Positions 36,584 through 48,048 of a stretch of DNA of 64,000 bases are shown piece by piece. A program made the translations under genes and the position numbers. The notes beneath the pieces are model-generated. The model made no database searches and was not told the origin of the DNA. It saw nothing but the letters and a program-made list of their open reading frames with translations. This DNA comes from Paraburkholderia sp. Ac-20340 (GTDB taxonomy: Bacteria > Pseudomonadota > Gammaproteobacteria > Burkholderiales > Burkholderiaceae). The number at the start of each line of letters is the position of its first letter. Within the stretch, counting starts at the first letter, position 1. The DNA is taken from positions 62,001-126,000 of the forward strand of contig NZ_JAAGPR010000002.1 of assembly GCF_017104965.1 (NCBI RefSeq), written 5' to 3'.

Positions 36584-38728
36584 ATGTCAGCATCCGCCAC
36601 CGACCTCGCCGCCGGCGCATCCAGCGTCCAGAGCGGCCGCCAGATTCTCGTCACGTCTGCTCTGCCGTATGCGAACGGCCAGATCCACATCGGCCATCTG
36701 GTCGAGTACATCCAGACGGACATCTGGGTCCGTGCGCTGCGAATGCATGGCCACGAGGTCTATTACGTCGGTGCCGACGACACCCACGGCACGCCCGTCA
36801 TGCTGCGCGCCGAAAAAGAAGGCCTCACGCCGCAGCAGCTGATCGCGCGCGTCTGGCAGGAGCACAAGCGCGACTTCGACAGCTTCGGCATTTCCTTCGA
36901 CAACTACTACTCGACCGATTCGGACGAAAACCGCGTCCTGTCGGAATCGGTGTATCTGGCGCTCAAGGAAGCGGGTCTGATCGAGACGCGTGATATCGAG
37001 CAGGCCTACGATCCGGTCAAGAACATGTTCCTGCCGGACCGCTTCATCAAGGGCGAGTGCCCGAAGTGCGGCGCGAAGGATCAATACGGCGATAGCTGCG
37101 AAGTGTGCGGCTCGACCTACGCACCGACCGATCTGAAGAATCCGTACTCGGTGGTCTCGGGCGCCACGCCCATCCGCAGGACCTCGACCCACTACTTCTT
37201 CCGTCTTTCCGACCCGCGCTGCGAGCAGTTCCTGCGCGGCTGGGTGGCTGGTCTGGCGCAGCCGGAAGCGACCAACAAGATGCGCGAGTGGCTGGGCGAC
37301 GCAGGCGAATCGAAGCTCGCCGACTGGGACATCTCGCGCGATGCGCCCTACTTCGGCTTTGAAATTCCGGGCGCGCCGGGCAAGTACTTCTACGTGTGGC
37401 TGGACGCGCCGGTCGGCTACTACGCGAGCTTCAAGAATCTGTGCGAGCAGCGCGGCCTGAACTTCCAGGACTGGGTCAAGCCGGGCACGAAGACCGAGCA
37501 GTACCACTTCATCGGCAAGGACATCCTGTATTTCCACACGCTGTTCTGGCCGGCGATGCTCGAATTCTCGGGTCACCGCACGCCCACCAACGTGTTCGCG
37601 CACGGCTTCCTGACGGTGGACGGCGCGAAGATGTCGAAGTCGCGCGGCACCTTCATCACGGCCGAAAGCTACATCACCACGGGCCTGAACCCCGAGTGGC
37701 TGCGCTACTACTTCGCCGCGAAGCTCAACAGCACGATGGAAGACCTCGACCTGAACCTCGAAGACTTCCAGGCGCGCGTGAACAGCGATCTGGTGGGCAA
37801 GTACATCAATATCGCCAGCCGCGCCGCGGGCTTCCTGATCAAGCGCTTCGAAGGCCGCGTGCAGGACAGCGCGATGAAGCATCCGCTGCTCGAACAGTTG
37901 CGCGCCGCGATCCCGCAGATTGCTGCGCACTACGAAGCACGCGAGTACAGCCGCGCGCTGCGTCAGACGATGGAACTGGCCGACGCAGTCAACGGTTACG
38001 TCGATACGGCCAAGCCGTGGGAACAGGCGAAGGACCCGGCCAACGCCGTGGCGCTGCACGAGTCGTGCAGCGTGAGCCTCGAAGCGTTCCGCCTGCTGTC
38101 GCTCGCGCTCAAGCCGGTGCTGCCGCAACTCGCGCAAGGCGTCGAGCAGTTCCTCGCGATCGAGCCGCTCACGTGGGCCGATGCCGGCCGCGCGCTGTCG
38201 TCGCAGCAGCCGATCAACGCGTACAAGCATCTGATGACGCGCGTCGATCCGAAGCAACTGGAAGCGCTGCTGGCCGCCAACCGCGATTCGCTGCAGGCGA
38301 CCGACGCACCCGCCGCTGCCGCCGACGCGAACAAGAAGTCGAAGGCATCGAAGGAAGCGAAAAAGCCCGCTGCCGATGAAACGCCGGAAGTCATCTCCAT
38401 CGACGATTTCGCGAAGATCGATCTGCGCGTGGCGCTGATCGTCGACTGCAATATCGTCGAGGGTTCGGACAAACTGCTGCAACTCACGCTCGACGTGGGC
38501 GAAGAGAAGACGCGCAACGTGTTCTCGGGCATCCGTTCGGCCTACAAGCCGGAAGACCTCAAGGGCAAGCTCACGGTGATGGTCGCGAACCTCGCGCCGC
38601 GCAAGATGAAGTTCGGCATGTCCGAAGGCATGGTGCTCGCCGCTTCCGCCGCCGACGAGAAGGCCGAACCGGGCCTCTACATCCTCGAGCCGCATAGCGG
38701 CGCCAAGCCGGGCATGCGCGTGCGTTAA
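36584..38728 (+). CDS. metG: Methionyl-tRNA synthetase with C-terminal tRNA-binding domain
   Basis: 714 residues. HIGH at 35-38, KMSKS at 349-353, and a single zinc knuckle with Cys159, Cys162, Cys172 and Cys175. A Lys/Ala-rich linker (about 575-600) leads to a Trbp111/EMAP-like OB-fold ([13 protein letters not shown] to the end) used for dimerisation and tRNA binding. It charges tRNA-Met and initiator tRNA. The start MSASATD is 38 nt after TAAAAT; longer in-frame extensions would begin upstream of the promoter. Terminator at 38752. Confidence 0.95.
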   Translation: MSASATDLAAGASSVQSGRQILVTSALPYANGQIHIGHLVEYIQTDIWVRALRMHGHEVYYVGADDTHGTPVMLRAEKEGLTPQQLIARVWQEHKRDFDSFGISFDNYYSTDSDENRVLSESVYLALKEAGLIETRDIEQAYDPVKNMFLPDRFIKGECPKCGAKDQYGDSCEVCGSTYAPTDLKNPYSVVSGATPIRRTSTHYFFRLSDPRCEQFLRGWVAGLAQPEATNKMREWLGDAGESKLADWDISRDAPYFGFEIPGAPGKYFYVWLDAPVGYYASFKNLCEQRGLNFQDWVKPGTKTEQYHFIGKDILYFHTLFWPAMLEFSGHRTPTNVFAHGFLTVDGAKMSKSRGTFITAESYITTGLNPEWLRYYFAAKLNSTMEDLDLNLEDFQARVNSDLVGKYINIASRAAGFLIKRFEGRVQDSAMKHPLLEQLRAAIPQIAAHYEAREYSRALRQTMELADAVNGYVDTAKPWEQAKDPANAVALHESCSVSLEAFRLLSLALKPVLPQLAQGVEQFLAIEPLTWADAGRALSSQQPINAYKHLMTRVDPKQLEALLAANRDSLQATDAPAAAADANKKSKASKEAKKPAADETPEVISIDDFAKIDLRVALIVDCNIVEGSDKLLQLTLDVGEEKTRNVFSGIRSAYKPEDLKGKLTVMVANLAPRKMKFGMSEGMVLAASAADEKAEPGLYILEPHSGAKPGMRVR

Positions 38729-38751
38729 GCGCCCGCTCGCTGGCCTGACGT

Positions 38752-38783
38752 AAAAAAGCACACCCTCGGGTGTGCTTTTTTTT
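38752..38783. terminator. Bidirectional terminator, metG / tamB
   Basis: GCACACC pairs with GGTGTGC over CTCG, flanked by six A and eight T, so it can work in both directions between the convergent genes. Confidence 0.88.
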
Positions 38784-38819
38784 CGCCTGCGTTTTGCCTG
38801 CGTTCCGCCGCGCGCCGCG

Positions 38820-41800
38820 CTACCAGCGAATCCGGTCGAAGCGCCGCGTATATTGAATGTCCGCGCCGTAGAAGGTGCCGCCGTAAGCAGTCACCGACCA
38901 GTAGCGCGTCAGGTTCAACGTGGCCTTGATCGCGTTCGACGCCGATTGCAGCCCCTGCTCGTAGCCGAGCACGAGCCATTCGTTGATCGCCTTGGCGAGC
39001 ATCACCACCTGCGGATCGGTCAGGCCCACTTCGCTGCGGCCGATCGAGAATTCGTCGAGCCCCACCTCCTGCGCAATGCGCTTGCCGCTCGCACTGCCGA
39101 GCAGCGCCAGCGCCGTCGTCATCGCGCTCTGCTGGCCGACGTTATTGCCCTGATCCGTGCCGTGACCGAACAGCAGCCACGAGAGCTTTTCGTTATCGGG
39201 CACGTTCGGTTCGGAGATCAGCTTGGCCACCGGCGCCTGCACCGTGCCGGTCACCTGCACGCCCGCTTCCACCTGCTGGTTGCGGCGCATCGCGAGGATA
39301 TTGATGCCCGGGTTCGCCACCGGCCCGTTGAAGGTGAAGAAGCCGTTTTCGATGTTGAGCTTGCGGCCGAACGCCGTGTACGTTGAGCCCTCGGTTACGC
39401 GCACATTGCCCACCGCGCGCAGCGGCACATCGGGCGCGCTCATCGCCGTGATGGTGCCGGCCAGACCGAGATCGGCGCCCATGCCGTGGAAGCGGAAACT
39501 GCGGCCCAGATTGATGTCGATATTGGCGCGCGGCGCGAAACGCGGCGCGGGCTTGTCCGACGCTTCCTGCGCCTGCACGGCGGGCGGCGGCGTGCCGCCG
39601 CGCGTGGTGCCGTCCGGGCGCACGATCACGACGTCGTCGCCCAGTTCCGGCGCGGCCGACTCGGGCATGTCGAACAGCGCGCGATCGACGGTGAACTTGC
39701 CGTCGATCTGCATGCCGCCCAGATGCCCGCCATTCGCGATGCTCGCGCTGCCCGAGAGCGACAAATGGCGATCGGGCGCGGCGAACAGTTCGAGCTTGTC
39801 GGCGACGATGCTCGCGGTGAGATCGGGTTCGGCGTTATCGAGACGCACGCGCCCGGTCGCGCGCAGCGTGCCGTCGCCGCCGTGGAACTCGACCTGCTGG
39901 AAATCGACCAGATTCTTCGACAGCATCACGCGCACCACGCCGTCCTTCAACTGGATGCCCTGATCGACGAGCGTGGCCGAAAGCCCGTCGCCGATCAGCG
40001 AACCCGACACGTTCGGCTTCGCCACTGTGCCACCCAGCGCAAGCTGCAACGCGATATGACCGTCGAGCAGATAACTCGGCCCGAGCAGCCCGCCCGTGGT
40101 CTTGAGCGAAGGAATATTGGCCTTGATCGTGCCGCCGAGCGGCGCTTCGTCGCCGAGCGCGAGCATGCCGTCGCGCGGCGTGAGCGCCGTATTCGCGTCG
40201 ATGTCGAGCACGCCCACGCGGCTCGCCTGCGCGTGCGCCGTGAGATTCAGATGATTGCCGCCGCTGAACGCCGCGCGCGCACTCAAGTCGCCGATACCGA
40301 CCGAGGCGAGCCCCCGGCCGATTTCGGCGGTGATATCGCCCGAGCGGCGCTTGATCTGGATATAACCGCTTGCGCTCGGGCCGACCGAAAAGTCCCAGTC
40401 GCCGTCGAACACGAGATCGGTTTTCAGGCTCGATGGCTGGCCCGTGAGCTGCTGCTGGAACTGCATGATGCGCGCGAGCGACACGGTCGTGAGCGAACCC
40501 GCCGAGCGGATGCGGCCGTGATCGAGATCGAAGGCCTTGAGGTCGAGCGTCGCGCCCAAGGCGGTCAGACGTGTGGCGCCGAGCGTCACCTTGCCCGGCC
40601 CGGCGCTGATCGTGAGCGGCGCCTTCAGATCGATATCGGGCGCGCCGCGGTTCTGCAACTGCGTGACGGTGCCGTCCCAGCGCGTGCCTTCGCGCGTATC
40701 GGAGAGCTTGCCGTTGGCCGCGACCTGCACGTCGATCGGCTGGCCTTGCACCTTGCCCTTCGCGCTCGCAGTCAGTTGGTGTTTCGCGCGCGTGCCGGTG
40801 AGACGCGCGGTGAGCGTCGAGATTTCCGCGCCGCCGGCGGCGATGCCGCTCGCGTCCGCGCTGAAGGCGAGTGCGCCGTTCGCGCCGTCGTGCAGATCGG
40901 CGTGGCCTTCGGCGTGACCGAGGCGGTTATCGCCGAACGCGACGTGATCGGCCTTGTAGTCGAGCGACACGTCGGGATGCGCGAAGGTGCCGGTCAGATC
41001 GCCGTTCGCCGCCACCTGCCCCGCCACGCCGAAACCCAGATGGTCGAGTTGCGGCGCATCGATCTTGAAGCGCAGACGATCGCCGCGCGCACCGAAACTG
41101 CCTTGCAGGTCGACGGTATTGCCGGCCACCGATAGATTCGCGCGGCTGGGCAGGATGCGCGTGCCGGCCAGCTGGATCAGCCCTTGCCCGGTGAGCGGCA
41201 GATTGTCGTAGACGCTCGGGCCGAGCTTGAATTCGGCCTTGGTGGTGAGTTCGGGCGCGAGCGTGCCGCTGGCGGTGAGCGTGCCGGTGATGCGCGCTTC
41301 GATACGGCGCGCGGGCGTTGTTGCGGGCGTCTTTGCGGGTGCTTTTGCGGCGGGTTTGCGCGCGGGCTTTGCTGCCGCCTGTGTTGCAGGTTGCGATGCG
41401 GACGGCTGCGTCTGCACCGTGTTGCGCGCGACGTTCTGCGCGGCGGCCTGCTCGCTCGATTGCGCCGGATTCAGCGCGGGATTCGCGGCAGGATTCAGCG
41501 CCAGGCTGCGCTTGGGATCGAGCGCGTTCTTTTCGGCGTTGCGCTGCGCTTCGGTGCGCGCGCCAGGCTGCTGCGCGGGGCTCGGCGGCGTATGTTCCGG
41601 GCCTTTGCCCGGCGCCTGCGACAGCAGCGAGAGCGGATCGAAATCGGTCAGCGAAGCCTTGAGCGTGTAGCTGGAATGCGCGTCGTGCTTGAGCGCGCCC
41701 GACAGGTCGATGCGACCCGTGCCCGAACTCACGCGCACGTCGTTGAACGAGATGCGCGCCGGGTCCAGCGTCACCTTGCCCTGCGCGCGCAGCGCGGCCT

Positions 41801-43337
41801 TCGGATCGGCGAGATCGAGCGTGAGGCTCTGCACATCGTCGGCCAGACGCACGGTGATCGGGCCAGCCAGTTGCGTGGGGCGCACGCTCGCCTGGATCGC
41901 GTTGAGATCGAGATTCGCCACCTTGAGATCGAAGCGGCCATTGCGCCCGCTGATCGCGCCGCCGCCCGTTACCGTCGCGTTCTTCACGAGCCGCACGTTG
42001 AGGTTCGAGAGCCGTTGCGTGTGGGCGTCGAGCACGACATCGGTGCGCGCGTCGATCAGCGGCAGCAGTTGCGCGTCGATCGCGCCGGGCTTCGCGTTGA
42101 CGATCGACACGCTGCCCGCGACCGTGAAGCCTGCGGCATTGGGATTGTCGTGCGCCGTTGATGACGACGGTGCGCTGGCCGCGCGCGCGGCGGATGCACC
42201 CGGCGCGAGTTGATCCGCGCGAGCGCCGGCGGAAGCGCCACGCGCCTTCGCCGCCGATGCTGCCGAAACCACCGATGCCGCCGACGCCGCCGAAACACGC
42301 GGCTCCGCCACGAACGGCTTGACGCCTTGTTGCGCAGGCTGCAGATCCGCCCGCACCGCGAGATCGGCGAATGGCGCGCCCGGCGAAAACGCCTGCGGAT
42401 TGACGTGATCGAACGCCAGCGTCGCGCGCTTGAGCGGCACGGCCGCGAACGGCGCGGCCTCCAGATGTGCGCGGCCGGTGAGCTTCATGCCGCTCGCCGT
42501 CACATCCGCGCCCAGCGCTTCGAGCGAACCGCCGAGGTTCGCGTTCACCTGCACGTCCTCGTTATTGACCTTGCCCGCGTAACCGAGCGTGCCGGCGAGC
42601 GCGAACGGCTGCACGCCGTCGAGCTTCGCTTCGGCGCTGACCGCGCCAAACGGCGTATCGAGCTGCTCGACGGCGGCTTCGTGATGGCGGCCATCGCTGC
42701 TGCCATGGAAGGCGAAATGCGAGAACTCGGTGGCGCTCGCGCCCTGATGCAGCGTGAGCTTCGCCACCTGCACATCGCGGATATCGAGCGCCATCGGCAG
42801 GCGCAAATCCTTGGGCAGCGACATCGGCGTAGTCGACGTTTCGCCCGACGGCACGATACGCAGATCGATATCGCCGATGTGCAGATAGCTCAGCACGAAG
42901 CGCCACGGGCGATTCTTGTTGATCTCCAGCTTCCATTCGCCGCTGGCGCGATCGACGGTGGCGGTCGTGCCGTCGGCGCCATGCCAACTGACGTTGCGCA
43001 GCCGCACGCCCGTGGCGAGCGTGCCGCCGTCGAGCGTGCCCGCCAGTTGCCCGCCCAGCACCTTGACCGCTGCGCGCCAGGCCCATGCGGTGCCGCGCTC
43101 GGTCGTGAGCGCGCCGTAAAGCGCGCCCGCCAGCAGCGCGACGATCAGCAGCAGCACCACGAACAGCCACGCGAAACCCTTCAGCAGCTTGCGGCCGCGC
43201 CGCTTCGGCGCGGGCGGTTGCGCGTCGGGCGCGGCGCCGTTTTCGGCAGGCGCGTCGGACGCCGCGCCTTCGCCCGGCGGCATTGCGAACAGCGTCGCCG
43301 CCCACACGCACCGGCGCAGCCCTTCACGCGCGCTCAT
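38820..43337 (-). CDS. tamB: Translocation and assembly module subunit TamB
   Basis: 1505 residues (E. coli TamB 1259). A signal anchor at about 48-77 (WLFVVLLLIVALLAGALY) holds it in the inner membrane. A very long periplasmic beta-taco groove follows, and the C-terminal DUF490 domain ends in YGADIQYTRRFDRIRW. It spans the periplasm and works with TamA in outer-membrane protein insertion or lipid transport. Two low-complexity inserts, Ala/Ser-rich at about 343-398 and Lys/Pro/Ala-rich at about 645-680, account for part of the extra length. It starts 58 nt after tamA on the same strand. Confidence 0.92.
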   Translation of the reverse strand: MSAREGLRRCVWAATLFAMPPGEGAASDAPAENGAAPDAQPPAPKRRGRKLLKGFAWLFVVLLLIVALLAGALYGALTTERGTAWAWRAAVKVLGGQLAGTLDGGTLATGVRLRNVSWHGADGTTATVDRASGEWKLEINKNRPWRFVLSYLHIGDIDLRIVPSGETSTTPMSLPKDLRLPMALDIRDVQVAKLTLHQGASATEFSHFAFHGSSDGRHHEAAVEQLDTPFGAVSAEAKLDGVQPFALAGTLGYAGKVNNEDVQVNANLGGSLEALGADVTASGMKLTGRAHLEAAPFAAVPLKRATLAFDHVNPQAFSPGAPFADLAVRADLQPAQQGVKPFVAEPRVSAASAASVVSAASAAKARGASAGARADQLAPGASAARAASAPSSSTAHDNPNAAGFTVAGSVSIVNAKPGAIDAQLLPLIDARTDVVLDAHTQRLSNLNVRLVKNATVTGGGAISGRNGRFDLKVANLDLNAIQASVRPTQLAGPITVRLADDVQSLTLDLADPKAALRAQGKVTLDPARISFNDVRVSSGTGRIDLSGALKHDAHSSYTLKASLTDFDPLSLLSQAPGKGPEHTPPSPAQQPGARTEAQRNAEKNALDPKRSLALNPAANPALNPAQSSEQAAAQNVARNTVQTQPSASQPATQAAAKPARKPAAKAPAKTPATTPARRIEARITGTLTASGTLAPELTTKAEFKLGPSVYDNLPLTGQGLIQLAGTRILPSRANLSVAGNTVDLQGSFGARGDRLRFKIDAPQLDHLGFGVAGQVAANGDLTGTFAHPDVSLDYKADHVAFGDNRLGHAEGHADLHDGANGALAFSADASGIAAGGAEISTLTARLTGTRAKHQLTASAKGKVQGQPIDVQVAANGKLSDTREGTRWDGTVTQLQNRGAPDIDLKAPLTISAGPGKVTLGATRLTALGATLDLKAFDLDHGRIRSAGSLTTVSLARIMQFQQQLTGQPSSLKTDLVFDGDWDFSVGPSASGYIQIKRRSGDITAEIGRGLASVGIGDLSARAAFSGGNHLNLTAHAQASRVGVLDIDANTALTPRDGMLALGDEAPLGGTIKANIPSLKTTGGLLGPSYLLDGHIALQLALGGTVAKPNVSGSLIGDGLSATLVDQGIQLKDGVVRVMLSKNLVDFQQVEFHGGDGTLRATGRVRLDNAEPDLTASIVADKLELFAAPDRHLSLSGSASIANGGHLGGMQIDGKFTVDRALFDMPESAAPELGDDVVIVRPDGTTRGGTPPPAVQAQEASDKPAPRFAPRANIDINLGRSFRFHGMGADLGLAGTITAMSAPDVPLRAVGNVRVTEGSTYTAFGRKLNIENGFFTFNGPVANPGINILAMRRNQQVEAGVQVTGTVQAPVAKLISEPNVPDNEKLSWLLFGHGTDQGNNVGQQSAMTTALALLGSASGKRIAQEVGLDEFSIGRSEVGLTDPQVVMLAKAINEWLVLGYEQGLQSASNAIKATLNLTRYWSVTAYGGTFYGADIQYTRRFDRIRW

Positions 43338-43395
43338 GCCGCCTCCCTGACAGTGAGCGCCCGCATGCAGCGTGGGAAAGTGGCGTAGGTCGTCA

Positions 43396-45327
43396 TCAGA
43401 AAGCGATTCCCAGCGTCAGATAGGGCCGCACTCTGCGTTCGCGAAAGCCATAGGCCAGATCGAGGTTGACCGGGCCGACAGGGCTGCGCCAGCGCGCGCC
43501 CAGGCCCGCGCCCGGATAGAAGACTTTTTCGCCCCAGGTATCGGTGGCGGTGCCCACATCGAAGAAGGCCGCGCCGCCCCAATCGTGGCTGAACCAGTGC
43601 TGATATTCCGCCGATCCCGTCACCAGGTACTTGGCCGGCAGGATCGAGCCATCGACATCGTTACCGATGCTCTGGAAACCGTAGCCGCGCACCGAGTTCG
43701 AACCGCCTGCGCGGAACAGCAGCGAAGCGGGCACGTCGGACGAACTGCTCGACGTGAACACGCCGCCCAGTTCCGCGCGGAACAGCACGATGTCGCTATG
43801 GCCGATCGGCAGATATTGCTGGCCGCGCATATAGCCGCGCACGAAGGTGGCGTCGGACGCCGCGCCCTTCACGGCGAAGCCCGCTTCCACGCGAATCAGG
43901 TTGCCCGAGCGCGGGAACAGTTGATCGTCCACGTTACGGCGCGTCCACGACCACGACGGCACCAGCGCGCGGCTCGTGGTCGGCCCGGCGGCGTTCTGCG
44001 TGAGCCGGTCCTGGTAGTAGAGCAGCGAGTACGCGTAGTCGATGTTCTGCGAGGTGCGCGTGCGCTGCACGCCCATGCGCAGGCTGTAGATGTTGGTGTC
44101 GGAGACGTCCGTGGTCGTGTAGGACACGAGCGCGCTATTGGTCCATGCGCGCGGCCCCGGCGGCATCGAAAGCTGGATCTGCCCGTACTGCTGGATCTGA
44201 TCGAGACGCCCGGAGACCTGGAACGGCCACGCCGCGCCGAAGGTATCGAGATACGTGTACGAGCCCTGCACGTGCGCGCCGGTATCGGTCGAATAGCCCA
44301 CGCCGCCGCGGAAGTTGTTGTACGGATACTCGCTGACCTTCACGTGCACCGGCGTTTGCAGCGGCTTCTGCGGGTTATCGTCGACGTCGATCGCCACGCT
44401 CGCGTAGTACGGCGTGTTCTGGACCTGGCGCTGCAGTTCGGTGACGCGGTTGACGTCGTAGATCTCGTCCGGCGAAAGCGGGTTCACATTGGAGACGATA
44501 TTTTCCGGGTAGCGTCGCGGCCCGGAAATGTCGACCTGCCCCATCGTGAAAGTCGGGCCGCTGTCGAAGGTCACGGAGAGTTTCGCGTCGTGCCGCTGCG
44601 GATCGACGCGCGCCTCCGAATGCGAGATCTTCGCGGCCAGATAGCGGCGCGATTGCAGCGCACGCAGCGCGGCGTTCTTGGCGCCGTCCCAGTCGGATTG
44701 CGTGAAGGCGTCGCCCTCGTGCAGCGAGAACGCGAAGCGCGTGGCGTTTTCCTGCGCGTGATCTTCGGTGAGCACGGGGCCGGTGAAGTTCAGACTGACC
44801 GAGGAAATCTTCGTGCGCGGGCCCGGATCGACCATCACGCGCACGATGCGGCGGCCGTTTTCGTCGGTATGGACGTCGGTGCGCACGACCGGCGTGAAAT
44901 AGCCGTCGGTCGAGGCCAGATCGCGCACCTGCTGCGGCGTGGCCGTGACGAGGAATTCGAACTGGTCGTCGCTGACGTCTTCGCGTTTGGCGAAGCGCGC
45001 GATATCCAGATGCGCCTCGAGCAGTTTGCGCAGATCGCGCGGCGTGGCCTGAATATCGACGTCGTAGTAGGTTTTGGCGTGCGACCAGGGCAGCAGGTCG
45101 GTGAGCGCGGCGCAGGCAGGCGTCGCGCCGATCAGGCTCGCGCCCAGTCCGGCGACAAGCCACACAGACAGCCTGGCCGCCAGCCTGGCGCCGGCGTGCA
45201 CCGAAACGAAGGCGGAAATACCGGCGAGCAGGCGCGCGGCGTGGCCCGGCGGCGTCGCGAGGACATCGCGCCGGCAACGCTCGGGGCACGGCCGTGCGCG
45301 TGATGCTTCAATCACCCTTCCCGCCAA
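43396..45327 (-). CDS. tamA: Outer-membrane Omp85-family protein TamA
   Basis: 643 residues. A signal region up to about residue 72 (ending ACA) is followed by POTRA repeats (about 75-335) and a 16-stranded Omp85 barrel. The barrel has the lid-lock motif VRGY (NSVRGYGFQSIG) and a C-terminal Phe (YLTLGIAF). It works with TamB. No ATG is available near the N-terminus. The TTG at 45327 is favoured because GGAGG stands six bases before it; a GTG four codons later is possible. Its promoter must lie in 45328-45670. Confidence 0.9.
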   Translation of the reverse strand: MAGRVIEASRARPCPERCRRDVLATPPGHAARLLAGISAFVSVHAGARLAARLSVWLVAGLGASLIGATPACAALTDLLPWSHAKTYYDVDIQATPRDLRKLLEAHLDIARFAKREDVSDDQFEFLVTATPQQVRDLASTDGYFTPVVRTDVHTDENGRRIVRVMVDPGPRTKISSVSLNFTGPVLTEDHAQENATRFAFSLHEGDAFTQSDWDGAKNAALRALQSRRYLAAKISHSEARVDPQRHDAKLSVTFDSGPTFTMGQVDISGPRRYPENIVSNVNPLSPDEIYDVNRVTELQRQVQNTPYYASVAIDVDDNPQKPLQTPVHVKVSEYPYNNFRGGVGYSTDTGAHVQGSYTYLDTFGAAWPFQVSGRLDQIQQYGQIQLSMPPGPRAWTNSALVSYTTTDVSDTNIYSLRMGVQRTRTSQNIDYAYSLLYYQDRLTQNAAGPTTSRALVPSWSWTRRNVDDQLFPRSGNLIRVEAGFAVKGAASDATFVRGYMRGQQYLPIGHSDIVLFRAELGGVFTSSSSSDVPASLLFRAGGSNSVRGYGFQSIGNDVDGSILPAKYLVTGSAEYQHWFSHDWGGAAFFDVGTATDTWGEKVFYPGAGLGARWRSPVGPVNLDLAYGFRERRVRPYLTLGIAF

Positions 45328-45670
45328 ACAGGACCTCCGGCTGTTGTTTTCCGATGCGCGCGCCGCCCTGGCCGCGCTCCGCTTGCGGGCCGCACGGGCG
45401 CAAACGCGTTATTTCACCACAACAGCGCGTGAAAACCCCAGGATGCGGCGCAAACGTGTGCAACTCATTGCAACAGCGCACAACCGCCCTATGCGCGGCA
45501 AGTCGCGGATGTGGCCCCGCGCAAGGCCGTCGCGCCGGTTCGACGCATCGCCCGGGCGGATGTTCCGCTCGCATCGCTTGCTGTAAAATTGCGGCCAATC
45601 CGGAACACCGGAATCATCGGCGGCCGCCAGACACTGACAGGAAGGCCGCCTCACTCGACGGACGTCAGCC
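45328..45670. other. tamA-DUF3460 divergent intergenic region
   Basis: 343 bp. The tamA ribosome site is at its left end and the TAAAAT of the DUF3460-scpA unit is at 45584. No gene or structured RNA seen. Confidence 0.4.
45584..45589 (+). promoter_or_regulatory. Candidate -10 of the DUF3460-scpA unit
   Basis: TGTAAAATTGCGG, 82 nt before the DUF3460 start. Confidence 0.4.
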
Positions 45671-45856
45671 ATGTATCAGTCGGACATCACCCAGTTTCTG
45701 AACCAGCTCAAAGAGCAAAAGCCGCAACTCGAAGAGCAGCAGCGCAAGGGCCGCTCGCTCCTGTGGGACAAGCAGCCGATCGACCTCGACGAGCGCGAGC
45801 GCCAGCAGGCTTCGCGCGTCAAGCAGACGTCCTACGTCTACTACCAGAACTTCTGA
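45671..45856 (+). CDS. DUF3460 small protein
   Basis: 61 residues, highly charged and helical: MYQSDITQFLNQLK, then KPQLEEQQRKGRSLLWDK and SRVKQTSYVYYQNF. It is conserved in beta-proteobacteria as DUF3460; no function is known. Its stop overlaps the scpA start by one base (TGATG), so scpA translation is probably coupled to it. That coupling, rather than homology, is the only hint at function. Confidence 0.85.
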   Translation: MYQSDITQFLNQLKEQKPQLEEQQRKGRSLLWDKQPIDLDERERQQASRVKQTSYVYYQNF

Positions 45857-46791
45857 TGGCCGAAGCCGACGGCGCCGAACGGCCTGACATGGCCAGCCTG
45901 CCCGTAGACGGGTCCACGGGAGCCTCGCCTCCCGCGCCCGTGCATGCGGATGCCAGCGCCAGCGAAGCGCTGGCCGCCCCCGCCACGGATTCGACGCCCG
46001 ACACGGTCGACGGCGTTGCGTTCGCGCGCCTGTACGGCGAGCCGCTCTTCAAGCTTCCGCAAGATCTCTACATTCCGCCCGACGCGCTCGAGGTGTTTCT
46101 CGAAACGTTCGAAGGTCCGCTCGATCTGTTGCTGTACCTGATCCGCAAGCAGAACTTCAACGTGCTCGACATTCCGATGGCGGATGTGACCACGCAGTAC
46201 CTCGGCTACGTCGAACAACTGCGCAAGACCAATCTCGAACTCGCCGCCGAATATCTGCTGATGGCGGCCATGCTGATCGAGATCAAGTCGCGCATGCTGC
46301 TGCCGGTCAAGAAGGCCGACACCGGCGAAGAGGCCGAAGACCCGCGCGCCGAACTCGTACGCCGCCTGCTCGAATACGAGCAGATGAAGCTGGCCGCGCA
46401 GCGTCTGGACAAGCTGCCGCAACTGGGCCGCGACTTCCTGCGCGCCGAGGTCTATATCGAGCAGAGCATCACGCCGCGCTTTCCCGATGTGGACAGCAAC
46501 GACCTGCGCGCCGCGTGGGCCGACGTCATCAAGCGCGCGAAGCTGGTGCAGCACCACAAGATTTCGCGCGAGGAACTGTCGGTGCGCGAGCATATGAGCG
46601 TGATCCTGCGCAAGCTGCAGGGCGCGCGCTTCATGGAGTTTTCCGAGCTGTTCGATACGACGCGCGGCGTGCCCGTGGTCGTGGTCAACTTCATCGCCAT
46701 GCTCGAACTCGCGCGCGAATCGCTGCTCGAAATCACCCAGGCCGAGCCGTTCGCGCCGATCTACGTGCGCCTCGCCTACCTGCCGGTCTGA
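45856..46791 (+). CDS. scpA: Segregation and condensation protein A
   Basis: 311 residues. A disordered Ala/Pro-rich N-terminus of about 70 residues precedes the kleisin core: LEVFLETFEGPLDLLLYLIRKQNFNVLDIPMADVT is diagnostic in position and composition. The C-terminal winged helix (HHKISREELSVREHMSVILRKL) binds the SMC head. It bridges SMC dimers with ScpB in chromosome condensation. scpB and smc are not in the window. Coupled to DUF3460 by a one-base overlap. Confidence 0.92.
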   Translation: MAEADGAERPDMASLPVDGSTGASPPAPVHADASASEALAAPATDSTPDTVDGVAFARLYGEPLFKLPQDLYIPPDALEVFLETFEGPLDLLLYLIRKQNFNVLDIPMADVTTQYLGYVEQLRKTNLELAAEYLLMAAMLIEIKSRMLLPVKKADTGEEAEDPRAELVRRLLEYEQMKLAAQRLDKLPQLGRDFLRAEVYIEQSITPRFPDVDSNDLRAAWADVIKRAKLVQHHKISREELSVREHMSVILRKLQGARFMEFSELFDTTRGVPVVVVNFIAMLELARESLLEITQAEPFAPIYVRLAYLPV

Positions 46792-47957
<1,166 letters not shown>

Positions 47958-48048
47958 GCGCGGTTTCCGGACCGCTCCCGCTCAAGCTCACGCCTTTACC
48001 GAATCTGTTGCGACGGGCCGCGCGCCCGTCCGCCCGAGGAGACATTCC

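Noticed and set aside
36587..38761. 724-codon open frame antisense to metG
   Set aside because: HIGH, KMSKS and zinc knuckle prove the plus-strand gene; no sensible protein on the other strand.
39486..43388. Several long open frames antisense to tamB
   Set aside because: Overlap the complete TamB coding region and contain only Arg/Glu/Val-rich sequence without motifs.
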